NCBI RefSeq assembly: GCF_900109945.1
Contig: NZ_FOBX01000003.1
Location: 124,001-188,000 of the forward strand
DNA: 64,000 nt
Direction of reading: 5' to 3'
Source of the DNA: Bradyrhizobium sp. OK095
GTDB lineage: Bacteria > Pseudomonadota > Alphaproteobacteria > Rhizobiales > Xanthobacteraceae
In this document: in pieces, positions 24,691 to 34,400 of the stretch
How the letters are laid out: every line of letters starts with the position of its first letter
Position numbering within the stretch: position 1 is the stretch's first letter
Made by a program: the position numbers and the translations under genes
The notes under the pieces: generated by a model
Databases searched by the model: none
Told to the model about the DNA's origin: nothing
The model's input: the letters and a program-made list of their open reading frames with translations, nothing else

Positions 24691-25272
24691 TCATTTCTTC
24701 GGCAGGCGCCCCATCAGATAAAACTCCTCGTTCGGCCGCATGCCTGTGAAATTCGCCAGCCGATTCGACAGGGCGAAGAAGGCTGAGATCGCGGCGATGT
24801 CCCAGATGTCGTCGTCGCTGAAGCCGTGGGGCGCGAGCGCTGCGAAATCTTCCTCCGAGACGCGCTGCGCATCGGCCGAGACCTTCATCGCGAAGTCGAG
24901 CATCGCCTTTTGCCGCGGCGTGATGTCGGCTTTGCGATAGTTCACTGCGACCTGGTCGGCAATCAGCGGGTTCTTGGCGCGGATGCGCAGGATCGCGCCA
25001 TGCGCGATCACGCAATACTGGCACTGGTTGGCTGCCGAGGTCACCACCACGATCATCTCGCGGTCGGCCTTGGTGAGGCCGGAGTCCTTCTCCATCAGCG
25101 CGTCGTGATAGGCGAAGAAGGCGCGGAACTCGTCGGGCCGATAGGCGAGCGTCAGGAACACGTTCGGTACGAAGCCGCTTTTCTCCTGCACGCCCAGCAG
25201 GCGCGTGCGGATGTCTTCGGGCAGCGAGTCGAGGGCGGGAGCGGGGAAGCGTTGCGTGGCGGTTTTTGTCAT
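24691..25272 (-). CDS. AhpD-like alkylhydroperoxidase / peroxidase-related protein
   Basis: A 193-residue carboxymuconolactone-decarboxylase-fold protein. The redox-active motif NQCQYCVIAHG has the C-x2-C-x3-H arrangement of AhpD, where the two Cys cycle with a partner to reduce peroxides and the His assists. The C-terminal half (DDDIWDIAAISAFFALSNRLANF) matches the uncharacterised peroxidase-related subfamily. It acts in the cytoplasm, but no partner AhpC is nearby. The ATG at 25272 begins the conserved part; an in-frame extension to 25350 is unconserved. The 242 bp upstream show no gene. Confidence 0.82.
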   Translation of the reverse strand: MTKTATQRFPAPALDSLPEDIRTRLLGVQEKSGFVPNVFLTLAYRPDEFRAFFAYHDALMEKDSGLTKADREMIVVVTSAANQCQYCVIAHGAILRIRAKNPLIADQVAVNYRKADITPRQKAMLDFAMKVSADAQRVSEEDFAALAPHGFSDDDIWDIAAISAFFALSNRLANFTGMRPNEEFYLMGRLPKK

Positions 25273-25514
25273 GGATATGGATTCCGGCTTGGGGCCGGCA
25301 ACCATAGTCGATGCGGGCGGCCGCCTCAACGTGCCCCGACATGTGGCCATGTCCGCGAGCCGACACGAGGTTTAGGAAAGCGGCTCTGCCGCGGCGTAGC
25401 GCCCGGTTCGCTCACGTCGTCTCGCCCCGTCATCGCTGTGGTTGATTGTCATTTCAAAACGTCCTAAGGTTGAAGTTATTGCGATAAGTCATTCCGTGTT
25501 TTGGGGGCGACGCC

Positions 25515-26498
25515 ATGCGGCGATTGACCTGGATTGCGGCATCGGCCTTTGCTGCTCTTTCGAGTGGATGCTCGATCTATCCGCTGCCTGATGACGTGAT
25601 GTCCTTCAACAGCGATAAGATCGCCGCGATCATCCGGTGTCAGACCCGGGACGCGATCCGGCAAGTCGTTATTCGAAACATCGAGGCTGCTGGCAGCCCG
25701 ATCCTTTATGAGCAGATGAACAAAGAGCAGTTGCTGGATTGGCTGCGCAGCAATCCAGAGAGCTGGCGTCGGCTCAAATGGGAGCGCTTCGCCCTCGAAC
25801 TGAGAAACCCCTTTGTGTTCTACAAGGACACCTCGATCAGCTACGACTTTACGATCGACACGACTGAGCAGAACACGACGGGGTTGAATGTCACTCTGTT
25901 GAGGCAGTTTACGGGCAGCACCAACGCGATCGGACTTGGTGCCAAGAACGACCGTACCCGGGAGGTATCGCGGCACTTCAGGACTTTTGACACCTTCGAC
26001 AGTCTGGCTCGTCTAATGCGCACGGATGCGTGCGAGAACGCTCCGCGGGCGCCCAACTATCTATTTCCGGCGGCCGGATTGCTCAGGATCAATTCCCTCG
26101 TCGATTCGTTCCTGCTGGCAAACCAGTGGGAGAATCTTGCTGGCAAAGACCAAGACTATACGACGGCGTCGATGAGCGACACTCTGACGTTCACCACCAA
26201 GAACACGGGCAATTTCGATCCATCGACGACGGCGGATCCGACGATCGGAAAATGGGTGCCAACAAGTGCAAGCCTGAATCTCGACAATCTCAGGCAGGAC
26301 CTCCATACGATCATCATCCTGATCAGTCTGCCGCCTGACAAGAAGGGCTTGCCACAATTCGACGAGTTCGGGCGCATCCTCGCGCCTGGCAAAGCCGCGA
26401 AGGCGGCTGCTTCGGCCGCTCTCGATCGACAGAGAGAGTTCAATACCCAAAACGCGTTGACGCGCTTTGGAACAGGCGTCGGAAGAATAGTTCCTTGA
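25515..26498 (+). CDS. Predicted outer-membrane or periplasmic lipoprotein, unknown
   Basis: A 327-residue protein with a lipoprotein signal peptide: MRRLTWIAASAFAALSSGC, lipobox LSSGC, Cys 19 as the lipidated residue, followed by S and not D, so outer-membrane sorting is likely. The mature part has no motif I know; it is polar, with a long Ala/Lys-rich helix near the end (GKAAKAAASAALDRQREF). One 60-base line inside the gene counts 47% GC, against more than 65% in typical neighbours, which suggests acquisition from elsewhere. It may form a pair with the 26554 gene, 55 bases downstream. Confidence 0.65.
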   Translation: MRRLTWIAASAFAALSSGCSIYPLPDDVMSFNSDKIAAIIRCQTRDAIRQVVIRNIEAAGSPILYEQMNKEQLLDWLRSNPESWRRLKWERFALELRNPFVFYKDTSISYDFTIDTTEQNTTGLNVTLLRQFTGSTNAIGLGAKNDRTREVSRHFRTFDTFDSLARLMRTDACENAPRAPNYLFPAAGLLRINSLVDSFLLANQWENLAGKDQDYTTASMSDTLTFTTKNTGNFDPSTTADPTIGKWVPTSASLNLDNLRQDLHTIIILISLPPDKKGLPQFDEFGRILAPGKAAKAAASAALDRQREFNTQNALTRFGTGVGRIVP

Positions 26499-26553
26499 TC
26501 ATGCTGGGCGATTTCGTGCAACCGGAGTTGGACAGGCTGGGGAGATATCGAAA

Positions 26554-26826
26554 ATGGCGGCCTCAAATCACAAGGACTTGCCGGTCAGCGGCGTCTATCG
26601 CTACTTCAAGGCACTCGAGAAGGCCAAAACCTTGAAGGCGTTTCTGGAAGACTGCGACAAGAAGGAGCACACGGTGGGGGTCAGCAAGGCGCTGTTCAAC
26701 CTCGGGCACAAGCACTTCAAGACATCAAAGGCGACGCAGTCTGCACGCACCACCAGGGCTGTTGCGCGGGCCGTACCCGGCGGGGGCGGCGAGTGCCCGG
26801 CCTGCCCGAAGCCGCCGAAGCTCTGA
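26554..26826 (+). CDS. Small protein with C-terminal CPACPKPP, unknown
   Basis: A 90-residue, Lys-rich, mostly helical protein (YRYFKALEKAKTLKAFLEDCDKKEH) ending in a Gly linker and CPACPKPPKL. The terminal CxxC could bind a metal or form a disulfide, but nothing is proven. GGGGAG lies shortly upstream of the ATG. It follows the lipoprotein gene and shares its lower GC. No homologue is recognised. Confidence 0.5.
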   Translation: MAASNHKDLPVSGVYRYFKALEKAKTLKAFLEDCDKKEHTVGVSKALFNLGHKHFKTSKATQSARTTRAVARAVPGGGGECPACPKPPKL

Positions 26827-26900
26827 TCAATGGCCTCACCGAGGCTGCAGGTTGGACGACCGCGACGGCGTGCTTGACCTGTCGCGGATGCTGACGTGCC

Positions 26901-28658
26901 TTACCGCAGCGGCTTCTTCAGCAGCGAGAAGCGATCGGGATCGAGCCCCATCGACGGTTGCAGCATCGGCGTCTCGGCCGGGGCGAGCGTCTTGGCCGGC
27001 GGGGCCGAGAACACCGGGTCGTTCGGCGTGTCGCGCTGCGAGGTGGCGCCGCGCCAGCGTTCGAGCACCGCGCCGACGAAATGCATGTCGTGACCTGATG
27101 TGACCGACGGCACGCTCGAGATGGTGGCCTCGCCGCGCGGCAATTGGTGCGGCGGCACCTCCTTGAAGCGCAGACGGGTCGGCAGCGCGACGCCTTCGCC
27201 GAAGGCCAGCACTTCGCGGGTGCCGAGCGACGGAACGAAGGACAGCAAATTCGCGGCCGCATCCGATACCGCGGCGCGCAGCAGCGCCTGGTCGCGCTCG
27301 TTGGCAAGACGCATCGTGAACAGCGTGTTGCACTGGGAGATGATGGTGGGGTCGAGCTCGGCCGGACGCTGGGTAATGAGGCCGAGATAGACGCCGTATT
27401 TGCGGCCTTCCTTGGCGATGCGCGACACCGCCTTGCGGGTCGGCCCGAAGCCGACATTGCGGTCGGCGGAGGCGTAACGGTGGGCCTCTTCGCAGACGAA
27501 CAGCATCGGCGACACGCCGTCGCTCCACAGGCCGAAGTCGAAGGCCATGCGGCAGAGCACGGAGACGACGGAGTCGATGACCTCGGCCGGGAAGCCGGCG
27601 AGCTGCATCACCGTCATCGGCTTGCCGTTGGCGGGCAGGCGGAACAAATGGCTGATGACTTCGGCCATGGTGTCGCCGCCGACATTGGCGTTGTCGAACA
27701 TGAAGGCGTAGCGTGGGTCGTTGCGGACCGCTTCGATGCGCGAGATCAGCTTGTGATAGATGATGCGCGAGGAGCGGTTTTCCAGCTTGCCCATGCGCTC
27801 GTCGATCAGCGACATCAGATCGACCAGGCGGTACGGTACCGGCGTGTCGACGGTGTAGCCGATCTGTTTGGGATCGATGCGCTTGAGGCCGAGGCGATCG
27901 GCGTTCTGATACTGCGTGTAGATTCCCTTGGCGATCGGGATGACCTCGGCGAGGACGTCGAGCTCTTCGGGGACGCCGGCGCGGCCAGCGAACAGCACGT
28001 CGACGATTTCCTCGAAATTGAACAGCCAGAACGGCAGCTTCAGGTTTCGCGGGTTAAGCACCAGCGCGCGGTCGCCGAAGCAGCGGCCATATTCGTTGTG
28101 GACGTCGAGCAGGAAGATGCGCAGGTTGGGCCGCGCTTTCAGGATCTCGTTGAGCAGCAGCGACACGCCGGTGGATTTGCCGACGCCGGTCGATCCGAGC
28201 ACTGCAAAATGCTTGGACAGCATTTCCTCGATATCGACATAGGCGACGACCGAGCTATCCTGCTGAAGGAAGCCGACATTGATCTGGTCGGAGCCCGTCG
28301 GCGCGTAGATCGTGCGCAGCTCCTGGCTCGTGATCAGGTCGACGGAATCGCCGATGGTCGGATAGTTGGTAACGCCGCGCTGGAATTTCGCCTTGCCGGC
28401 GGCGTTGAGGATTTCGCCGAGCAGGTCGACCGAGGCGATCGCGATCAAATTGTCGCTGCTCGAGAGGTTCTCGCAGGACACCTCGGTGATCATGGCGACG
28501 ATAATCGAGCTGGCGCAGCGGATGCTGACGAACCGGCCGACGGTGGCCCGAACTTCCGAGACCGGCATCTGGCTTTCCGCCAGAAGCCCGACCCGGGCGA
28601 GCGATCCGCGAACCGAAATCACGCGTCCAAAGGATGTCACGATGAATGAACCTGGCAT
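26901..28658 (-). CDS. HerA/DUF87-type DNA-translocase-like ATPase
   Basis: A 585-residue protein. The N-terminal beta-rich region (residues about 5-130: FGRVISVRGSLARVGLL, then GDSVDLITSQEL) resembles the HAS-barrel that opens HerA proteins. A FtsK-HerA ATPase core follows, with Walker A GSTGVGKST at 155-163, Walker B MLFVCEEAHR at about 385-394 and a sensor segment LITQRPAELDPTI. HerA normally works with the NurA nuclease in end resection or in defence complexes; no nurA or other nuclease adjoins it here. Bacterial stand-alone members of this subfamily are common in Rhizobiales. The role is unknown and the cell location is cytoplasmic. Confidence 0.82.
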   Translation of the reverse strand: MPGSFIVTSFGRVISVRGSLARVGLLAESQMPVSEVRATVGRFVSIRCASSIIVAMITEVSCENLSSSDNLIAIASVDLLGEILNAAGKAKFQRGVTNYPTIGDSVDLITSQELRTIYAPTGSDQINVGFLQQDSSVVAYVDIEEMLSKHFAVLGSTGVGKSTGVSLLLNEILKARPNLRIFLLDVHNEYGRCFGDRALVLNPRNLKLPFWLFNFEEIVDVLFAGRAGVPEELDVLAEVIPIAKGIYTQYQNADRLGLKRIDPKQIGYTVDTPVPYRLVDLMSLIDERMGKLENRSSRIIYHKLISRIEAVRNDPRYAFMFDNANVGGDTMAEVISHLFRLPANGKPMTVMQLAGFPAEVIDSVVSVLCRMAFDFGLWSDGVSPMLFVCEEAHRYASADRNVGFGPTRKAVSRIAKEGRKYGVYLGLITQRPAELDPTIISQCNTLFTMRLANERDQALLRAAVSDAAANLLSFVPSLGTREVLAFGEGVALPTRLRFKEVPPHQLPRGEATISSVPSVTSGHDMHFVGAVLERWRGATSQRDTPNDPVFSAPPAKTLAPAETPMLQPSMGLDPDRFSLLKKPLR

Positions 28659-28925
28659 GAGCGAGGAGTTTAATCCTGACTATGCGAGCCGGGGGCTGCA
28701 CAAACGGTTAAGCGGCAGGGGCGGGAGCTTTGTTAAATCCGTGACAATTCGGCTAATAGGGTTGTTCCCAATGCATACTTGTCGGCAGATTTGGCCGAGA
28801 AATGCTGCTTTTCTAGGCCTTCGGGCGCGAAAGCGCTTAAGGAAGATTTTACCATTCGAACATCCGGTCCCGTCCGTTCGGAGGATTGTCGCCGGCATGC
28901 TTCTCCTGACGGAGCGGCCGGTTTG
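28659..28925. other. Intergenic region upstream of the dioxygenase promoter
   Basis: 267 bp with no supported gene. A + strand frame runs through it but lacks a ribosome site and reads as a by-product of the HerA gene's complement. Confidence 0.5.
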
Positions 28926-28964
28926 TTGACTGGACCTAATCATTTGTACATTGGTACAAATGAC
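28926..28964 (+). promoter_or_regulatory. TetR-type promoter/operator of the dioxygenase gene
   Basis: A TTGACT -35-like hexamer at 28926-28931 is followed by a perfect inverted repeat, TCATTTGTAC-ATTG-GTACAAATGA (28940-28963, 10-bp arms, 4-bp spacer). The 39-base block matches the block in front of the TetR gene (52240-52278) at 31 positions, including the -35, the GACCT and the TTTGTAC-N4-GTACAAA core. A repressor bound here would cover the -10 and start site of the 29003 gene. Confidence 0.8.
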
Positions 28965-29002
28965 TCGGCGGACCATGCGTCCGCCATGCCCAGGAGGAAC
29001 CC

Positions 29003-29971
29003 ATGCAGCCCGAACCGATCCTCGATCTCGCCCATCTCGGCCACATGGAGCTGCTGACGCCGAAGCCCGACGAGAGCCTGAAATTCTTCGTCGACGTCAT
29101 GGGCATGACCGTCAGCGGGCAGAAGGGCGAGTCGGTTTATCTGCGCGGCTGGGACGATTACGAGCGCTATTCGCTCAAGCTCACGGCGTCGAAGACCTCA
29201 GGCATGGAGCACATGGCGCTGCGCGCGCGCAGCCAGCAGGCGCTGGAGCGCCGCGTCGCCGCGCTCAAGGGCTCGGGCTTCGACATCGGCTGGATCGACG
29301 GCGACATGGGGCAGGGGCCGACGTTCCGTTGCAGGGATCCCGACGGCCACATCGTCGAGCTCTATTACGAGACCGAATGGTACCAGGCCCCGCCGGAGCT
29401 GAAGCCGGCGTTGAAGAACCAGGCGCAGCGTTTTCCCGCACGCGGCGTCAATGTCCGCCGGCTCGATCACCTCAACTGCCTCGCCGTCGACATCAAGGCC
29501 AACCGCGAGTTCTTCGAGAATTATCTTGGCTGCCGCCTCACCGAACAGATCGTGCTCAACGACGGCCGCGAAGCTGCGATGTGGCTGACGATGTCGAACA
29601 AGAGCTATGATTTTGCTTATTCGCTCGACCACTCGGGCACGCCCGGCCGCTTCCACCACGTCACCTACGCGCTCGACAGCCGCGAGGAAATCTTGCGCGC
29701 GGCGGATATCTTCCTGGAGAACGGGATCCACATCGAGACCGGCCCGCACAAGCACGCGATCCAGCAGACTTTCTTCCTCTATGTCTACGAGCCCGGCGGC
29801 AACCGCGTCGAAGTCGCCAATGCCGGCGCACGCCTCATCCTCGCGCCGGACTGGAAGCCGATCGTGTGGACCGAAGAAGAGCGCAAGAAGGGCCAGGCCT
29901 GGGGTCTGAAGACGATCGAGTCCTTCCACACCCACGGCACGCCGCCGGTGGAAGGGAAGAAGCACGCCTGA
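29003..29971 (+). CDS. Extradiol ring-cleavage dioxygenase, VOC type (catechol 2,3-dioxygenase-like)
   Basis: A 322-residue two-domain vicinal-oxygen-chelate protein. The C-terminal domain carries the presumed iron ligands His about 156 (LDHLNCL), His about 218 or 219 (RFHHVTYAL) and Glu about 270 (GGNRVEVAN), the 2-His-1-carboxylate set of type I extradiol enzymes. The N-terminal domain (residues about 8-125) is the non-catalytic twin. AGGAGG lies a few bases before the ATG. It would cleave a catecholic or hydroxylated N-heteroaromatic ring next to the diol. The shared operator with the TetR gene at 52279 suggests that its product enters the oxalomesaconate pathway at 53-59 kb; the true substrate is unknown. 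Confidence 0.85.
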   Translation: MQPEPILDLAHLGHMELLTPKPDESLKFFVDVMGMTVSGQKGESVYLRGWDDYERYSLKLTASKTSGMEHMALRARSQQALERRVAALKGSGFDIGWIDGDMGQGPTFRCRDPDGHIVELYYETEWYQAPPELKPALKNQAQRFPARGVNVRRLDHLNCLAVDIKANREFFENYLGCRLTEQIVLNDGREAAMWLTMSNKSYDFAYSLDHSGTPGRFHHVTYALDSREEILRAADIFLENGIHIETGPHKHAIQQTFFLYVYEPGGNRVEVANAGARLILAPDWKPIVWTEEERKKGQAWGLKTIESFHTHGTPPVEGKKHA

Positions 29972-30083
29972 TCTCGGGCGTGTACCCATAAAAGTCGGCT
30001 TACGACAGCAAAGCGGAAGCCTGCCGGCTGGGCTGGGATCGGCCGCTTGTGACCCGAAGCGGACATGTCGGGCGGCCGGTCGG

Positions 30084-30608
30084 TCATTGATTGTCGTCAG
30101 TTTCAGCCCGGATGGCCGCCATCAACATGCGCTCCACCAGGCCGTCGAATTCAAATTTCCCGATTGGATCGGTCGCAGCCAGCTCATCGTAAGACTTCGT
30201 GTATGTGTCCCACCAACCATGACGTAATCCTTCATAGTGAAGGACACGTGCAGCAGCCTCGACCGCTTTTGCCGTCGGCCCTTCAATCAACGCAACCGCG
30301 GATTTACCGGCGCGCTCTCTAGTGAGCTGACTGTTTGCAGGTAGCGCGAGTTCTAACAGATGCTCTCTTAGAACGGCGTCCGAATTGTAGTCGATGTCGC
30401 TACGAGACACGATCAAACTGGCCCAGCGTTCGACGTCATGGCGGTTCAAATCGCCGTCGCAATAACGACGAAGGATCGACACCACATGCCTTCGCTCAAA
30501 GATAACCAAAGGGACGCTATCCCGCTCAAAGCGGTCCAGGGTGGGCAGGATCTCGTCCAGTGGCTTTTTAAGCTCAAGCAGCTCGCGCAGTGCTGATTTT
30601 CTGTCCAT
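30084..30608 (-). CDS. Unknown 174-residue helical protein of low GC
   Basis: The frame begins MDRKSALRELLELKKPLDEIL and is helical and acidic throughout, with WASLIVSRSDIDYN and a GWWDTYTKSYDELA segment. No family is recognised; the size and character would suit an immunity- or antitoxin-like protein, but no toxin gene adjoins it. One line of 60 bases inside counts 50% GC, well below the window. The ATG at 30608 is preferred to an upstream in-frame one at 30695, which lacks coding character. Confidence 0.55.
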   Translation of the reverse strand: MDRKSALRELLELKKPLDEILPTLDRFERDSVPLVIFERRHVVSILRRYCDGDLNRHDVERWASLIVSRSDIDYNSDAVLREHLLELALPANSQLTRERAGKSAVALIEGPTAKAVEAAARVLHYEGLRHGWWDTYTKSYDELAATDPIGKFEFDGLVERMLMAAIRAETDDNQ

Positions 30609-30750
30609 GCAAAAAGCCGGGCTTTGAGTCAATGATACAGTTGTAGCAGCCAAAGTCGCTACGGGCCAGATTTGCTCAACCTGAGTTCTTCGCACTTTGA
30701 CCCATTGCAGATCATTCGCGCCTCAGAGGGGTGCCGTCGGCGGATAAGTC

Positions 30751-31215
30751 CTATTTTGCCATCGCTCTCAGGCTTTCCAATCTTTCTCGCACTTTTGTCC
30801 CATTAAGGTTCATGACTGGCCCGGCAGATCCATTCACAAACATGATGTAGTCATCTTCTGCCCGCAAAAAGAATATGTAATCAGCGCCAGCCATAAAAGG
30901 TATTGTGCAATTTCCGAATCCGTATGGAGCGCTCCGCACCTTGCCGCTGGCAGGTGGCGCTCCTTTGATCTGCTCTATCGTCTGAAAGGAGCCTTCGATG
31001 ATCTTCCCATAAACTCCCTTCATGTCATCTGGCGCGGGAATCTCCGACACAGACGTGAGGTGAGCCACGAAGACCGACGATGCCTGCGAAAATAACTCTT
31101 GCTCCGTCGCGGGCTTGAAGGAACAGGCATATCCGAGTGAAATTTGCCCGAGCGCTATCGCGACAAACGAAAAAGCCAAGATCAAGCGGCGAGGTATCGC
31201 AATCGAATTTGGCAT
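30751..31215 (-). CDS. Secreted Cys-containing protein, unknown (netrin/TIMP-like start)
   Basis: A 154-residue protein with a signal peptide (RRLILAFSFVAIALGQISLGYA) and a mature start CSFKPATEQELFSQASSVFVAHLTSV. This pattern resembles the bacterial NTR/TIMP-like domain, whose mature N-terminal Cys is followed by a segment in which a moving phase of V/F-x-A/G is typical. A second Cys in FGNCTIPF could pair with it. GC is low (a 60-base line counts 45%). There is no strong ribosome site. The 190 bp to the nicB end and the 142 bp to the next gene hold nothing recognisable. Confidence 0.55.
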   Translation of the reverse strand: MPNSIAIPRRLILAFSFVAIALGQISLGYACSFKPATEQELFSQASSVFVAHLTSVSEIPAPDDMKGVYGKIIEGSFQTIEQIKGAPPASGKVRSAPYGFGNCTIPFMAGADYIFFLRAEDDYIMFVNGSAGPVMNLNGTKVRERLESLRAMAK

Positions 31216-31405
31216 GGTGGTAGGTTTGTCTCAAACGCTGTTTGTCAACGGGTCGCGCGCAGTGCGCGGCAGACTACACGGCGCATAGCATTTGCCAAGC
31301 TGTTCACATGCTTCCGCTTCTGGCCGAAGGGCGCCATGCATAGTGTTGGCTTGAACGTCGCCGGTCGACACTAAAGCGGACCTGACACACACATGAGTAC
31401 ACGCC

Positions 31406-34400
31406 CTAATGCGCGGACGATCGCACGCGGGCGATCGTCTCGCGCACGCCGCTCCACGCCGGCTTGTCGGGCGCGAACTGCTTGCGCAGGAAGCTGACGA
31501 GCTCCTCGACTTGCGCGTCACTCATGCTGCTCCTGAAGGCGGGCATGTAGCCGAGATCGCTCGACACGGGCTCGGCGATGCCGTGCAGGATCACCTGCAC
31601 GAGATTATCCGATGTCGCGCTGTGCAGATTGCTGTTGAGCGCGAGCGAAGGCCGGCTGCCGAACAGCGGCAGGCCGCCGACCTCGTGGCAGACGGCGCAG
31701 GCGCCCTGATAGAGCCGCGCGCCAGTGGAAGAGGCGACGGTGACTTGCGTTGCGCTCTCCAGCCTCGCTGCCAGTGTTGTCGCATCGGCCGCGGCGTCGT
31801 TGAACGAATTGAGATAGACCGCCATCGCGCGGATGTCGGGGTCGGGCAGGGCTTTGAGGTCCCTGACAACAGGCGCCATCGGGCCGGCGGCGACGCCGTG
31901 ATAGCGGGAATGGCCGGTGCGCAAATAAGCGAAAAGCTCGTCCTCGTTCCATGGGATCGGCGCCTGCGACAGCGAGGTCAGCGGCGGCGCCTCCCAGCCC
32001 TCGGCAAAGCCGCCGGCGAGATAGGCCTGGCGCTGCTCGGCGCCGAGCGCATTGCGCGGCGAATGGCAGCCGCTGCAATGGCCGAGGCTCTCGACCAGAT
32101 AGGCGCCACGATTCCAGGCTTCCGACTTCGCGGGATCGGGCTTGAACTCCTGCGTCTGGTGGAACAGCGCATTCCAGCCCGCCAGCAGCGGACGAAGGTT
32201 GAACGGGAAGGCGAGCGCATTTGCAGGAGCCGTCGCGCGCACCGCGGGCTGTGCCATCAGGTAGGCGTACAGCGCCTGCAGGTCCGCTTCGCTTGTCTTT
32301 GAAAAATGCGTGTAGGGGAAGGCGGGATAGAGCTGCCGTCCGTCGCGATGCAGCCCGTCGCGCATCGCGCGCTCGAAGGCGGGATAGGACCAGGCGCCGA
32401 TGCCGGTCTCGGCGTCTGGCGTGATGTTGGTCGAATAGATCGTCCCGAACGGCGTCTCCAATGCCCGTCCGCCGGCATTGAGCACGCCATTGATCGTGGT
32501 GTGACACTCCGCGCAATTGCCGAGAGCTGCGAGCAGCTCTCCGCGCGCGATCGTCGCCGCGGAATAGGCAGACGCATCGGGGCGGGCGATCGGCGCGATG
32601 GCGCGGCCAGGCAGGAGCGCGGCGCCGATCCCGATCGCGGCGGTGCAGACGGCGGCAATCGTCGCGAAGACGCCGGCGCGTTTGGCGAAGGGATTTTCCC
32701 AGATGCGGGACGGTTGCGATGTTGCGGGAGCAGGTAGAGCCTGCGGTGCGGCCGTCGTGTCGCCGTGCAACCCCTTCAGGATACGCTCCGGCGTGAACGG
32801 CGGCTCGCGAAAGCGCACGCCGGTGGCATCGAAGATGGCGTTCGCAATCGCCGCAGCACTTGGCACTGATGCGGACTCGCCGACGCCGAGCGGCGGCTGG
32901 TCTGGCCGCGGCAGCAGCAAGACGTCGATCTTGGGAACGTCGGGGAAGGGGATGATGGGATAGGCGCCCCATTCGCGCGCGGCGACCGCGCCGCGTTCGA
33001 ACGAGACCTCCTCCATCAGCGTGCGGCTGGTGGACTGGATAACGTTGCCGTGGATCTGGTGGCGCACGCCGTCCGGGTTGATCATCAACCCGGAGTCCTG
33101 TCCTGCGACGACGCGCGTCACGCTGACGTCGCCGGTGGTCTTGTTCACCGCGACGTCGGCGACCCAGGCCGACCATGCCGCGCCATAGCCGGGAAATTTG
33201 CTGTGGACGTAGAGCGCATAGGCAAAGCCGCGCCCGTGCACGATTTCGTCGTCCTTCTCCTCGCGAACCGGCCGGGGCGTCCAGCCCGCGCGCTCGGCGA
33301 CCGCATGGACGAGATCGACCGCGCGCTGGTCTTTCAGGTAGCGCAGGCGGTATTCGATGGGATCGACGCCGGCCTCGGTCGCGGCCTCGTCGATATAGGA
33401 TTCATGCGCAAACGTGTTCGGCAGTGCCGAGACGCCGCGGAACCAGGAGGCGCGCACGATCGGTGCCATGTCATGGGCGACGACGCGCATGTGGTCATAA
33501 TCGTAGGGCGGGATCGCGGTGCGGTCGCCCATCTGGAGCACGTCGGGCTCGGATGAGACGCGCCCGGTGAGCAGCAGTGCGAGCGTCGGTGCCGCGTTCG
33601 ACGGATAGCGCGTGGCGAGATCGTAACCGGCGATGCCGCCGTCGGCGTTCAGCCCACCATTGACGTCGATGAGCTGCGCCGCGCCCTTCGGCTCCCAGGC
33701 GTGCTCCTGCTCCCGCGTCAACTGCACGCGCACGGGACGGCCGACCGCGCGGGACAGCAGCAGCGCATCCGCGCTGACGTCGTCGGCGCAGTTGCGGCCG
33801 TAGCAGCCGGCGGCCTCGAGGCGGATGACCTCGACCTCGCTTTCGGGGCGCTCGATCAGCAGCGCGAGATCGGCGCGCAGCACGTGCGGGTTTTGCGTGC
33901 CCGACCAGATGCGGATATTTCCGTCCTGGACATCGGCAACGGCGCAGGACGGGCCGATCGAGGCGTGCATCTGATACGGCCAGACGTAAGTGCGCTGCAT
34001 CGGCTTGGCTGCGCCTGAAATCGCGGTATCGACGTCGCCCTTGTCGATCAGCGTGCGCGGCGTCGAGGGATTGGCGCGCAGTGCTTTTTCGAGATCGGCG
34101 AGATCGGCGAGTGTAGGCGTCGGCTTCCAGCTTACCTTGAGCTGCTCGGCCGCGCGGATCGCATTCTCCTCGCGCTCGGCGACGACGCCGACGAAATCAC
34201 CGATCCGCACGACGGCGATGATGCCGGGAATGTTGCACACCGAGGATTCGTCGACCGCAATCAGGCTGGTGCCGACGAACGGCCCGGCATCGATGCCGGC
34301 ATAGGGCGGCCGCACCACACGGCCGTGGAGCATGCCGGGCAAGCGGATATCGTGGACGAAGGTCAGCTCGCCCGTGGCTTTGGCGGGCAGGTCGACGCGC

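Noticed and set aside
28366..28929. A + strand frame of 187 codons upstream of the dioxygenase
   Set aside because: More than half is the complement of the HerA gene, there is no ribosome site, and the remainder has no coding character.
29003..29971. The dioxygenase as NicX, the 2,5-dihydroxypyridine dioxygenase of nicotinate degradation
   Set aside because: NicX has a different fold (related to leucine aminopeptidases), and this gene's operator matches the TetR operon and not the nicotinate sites.
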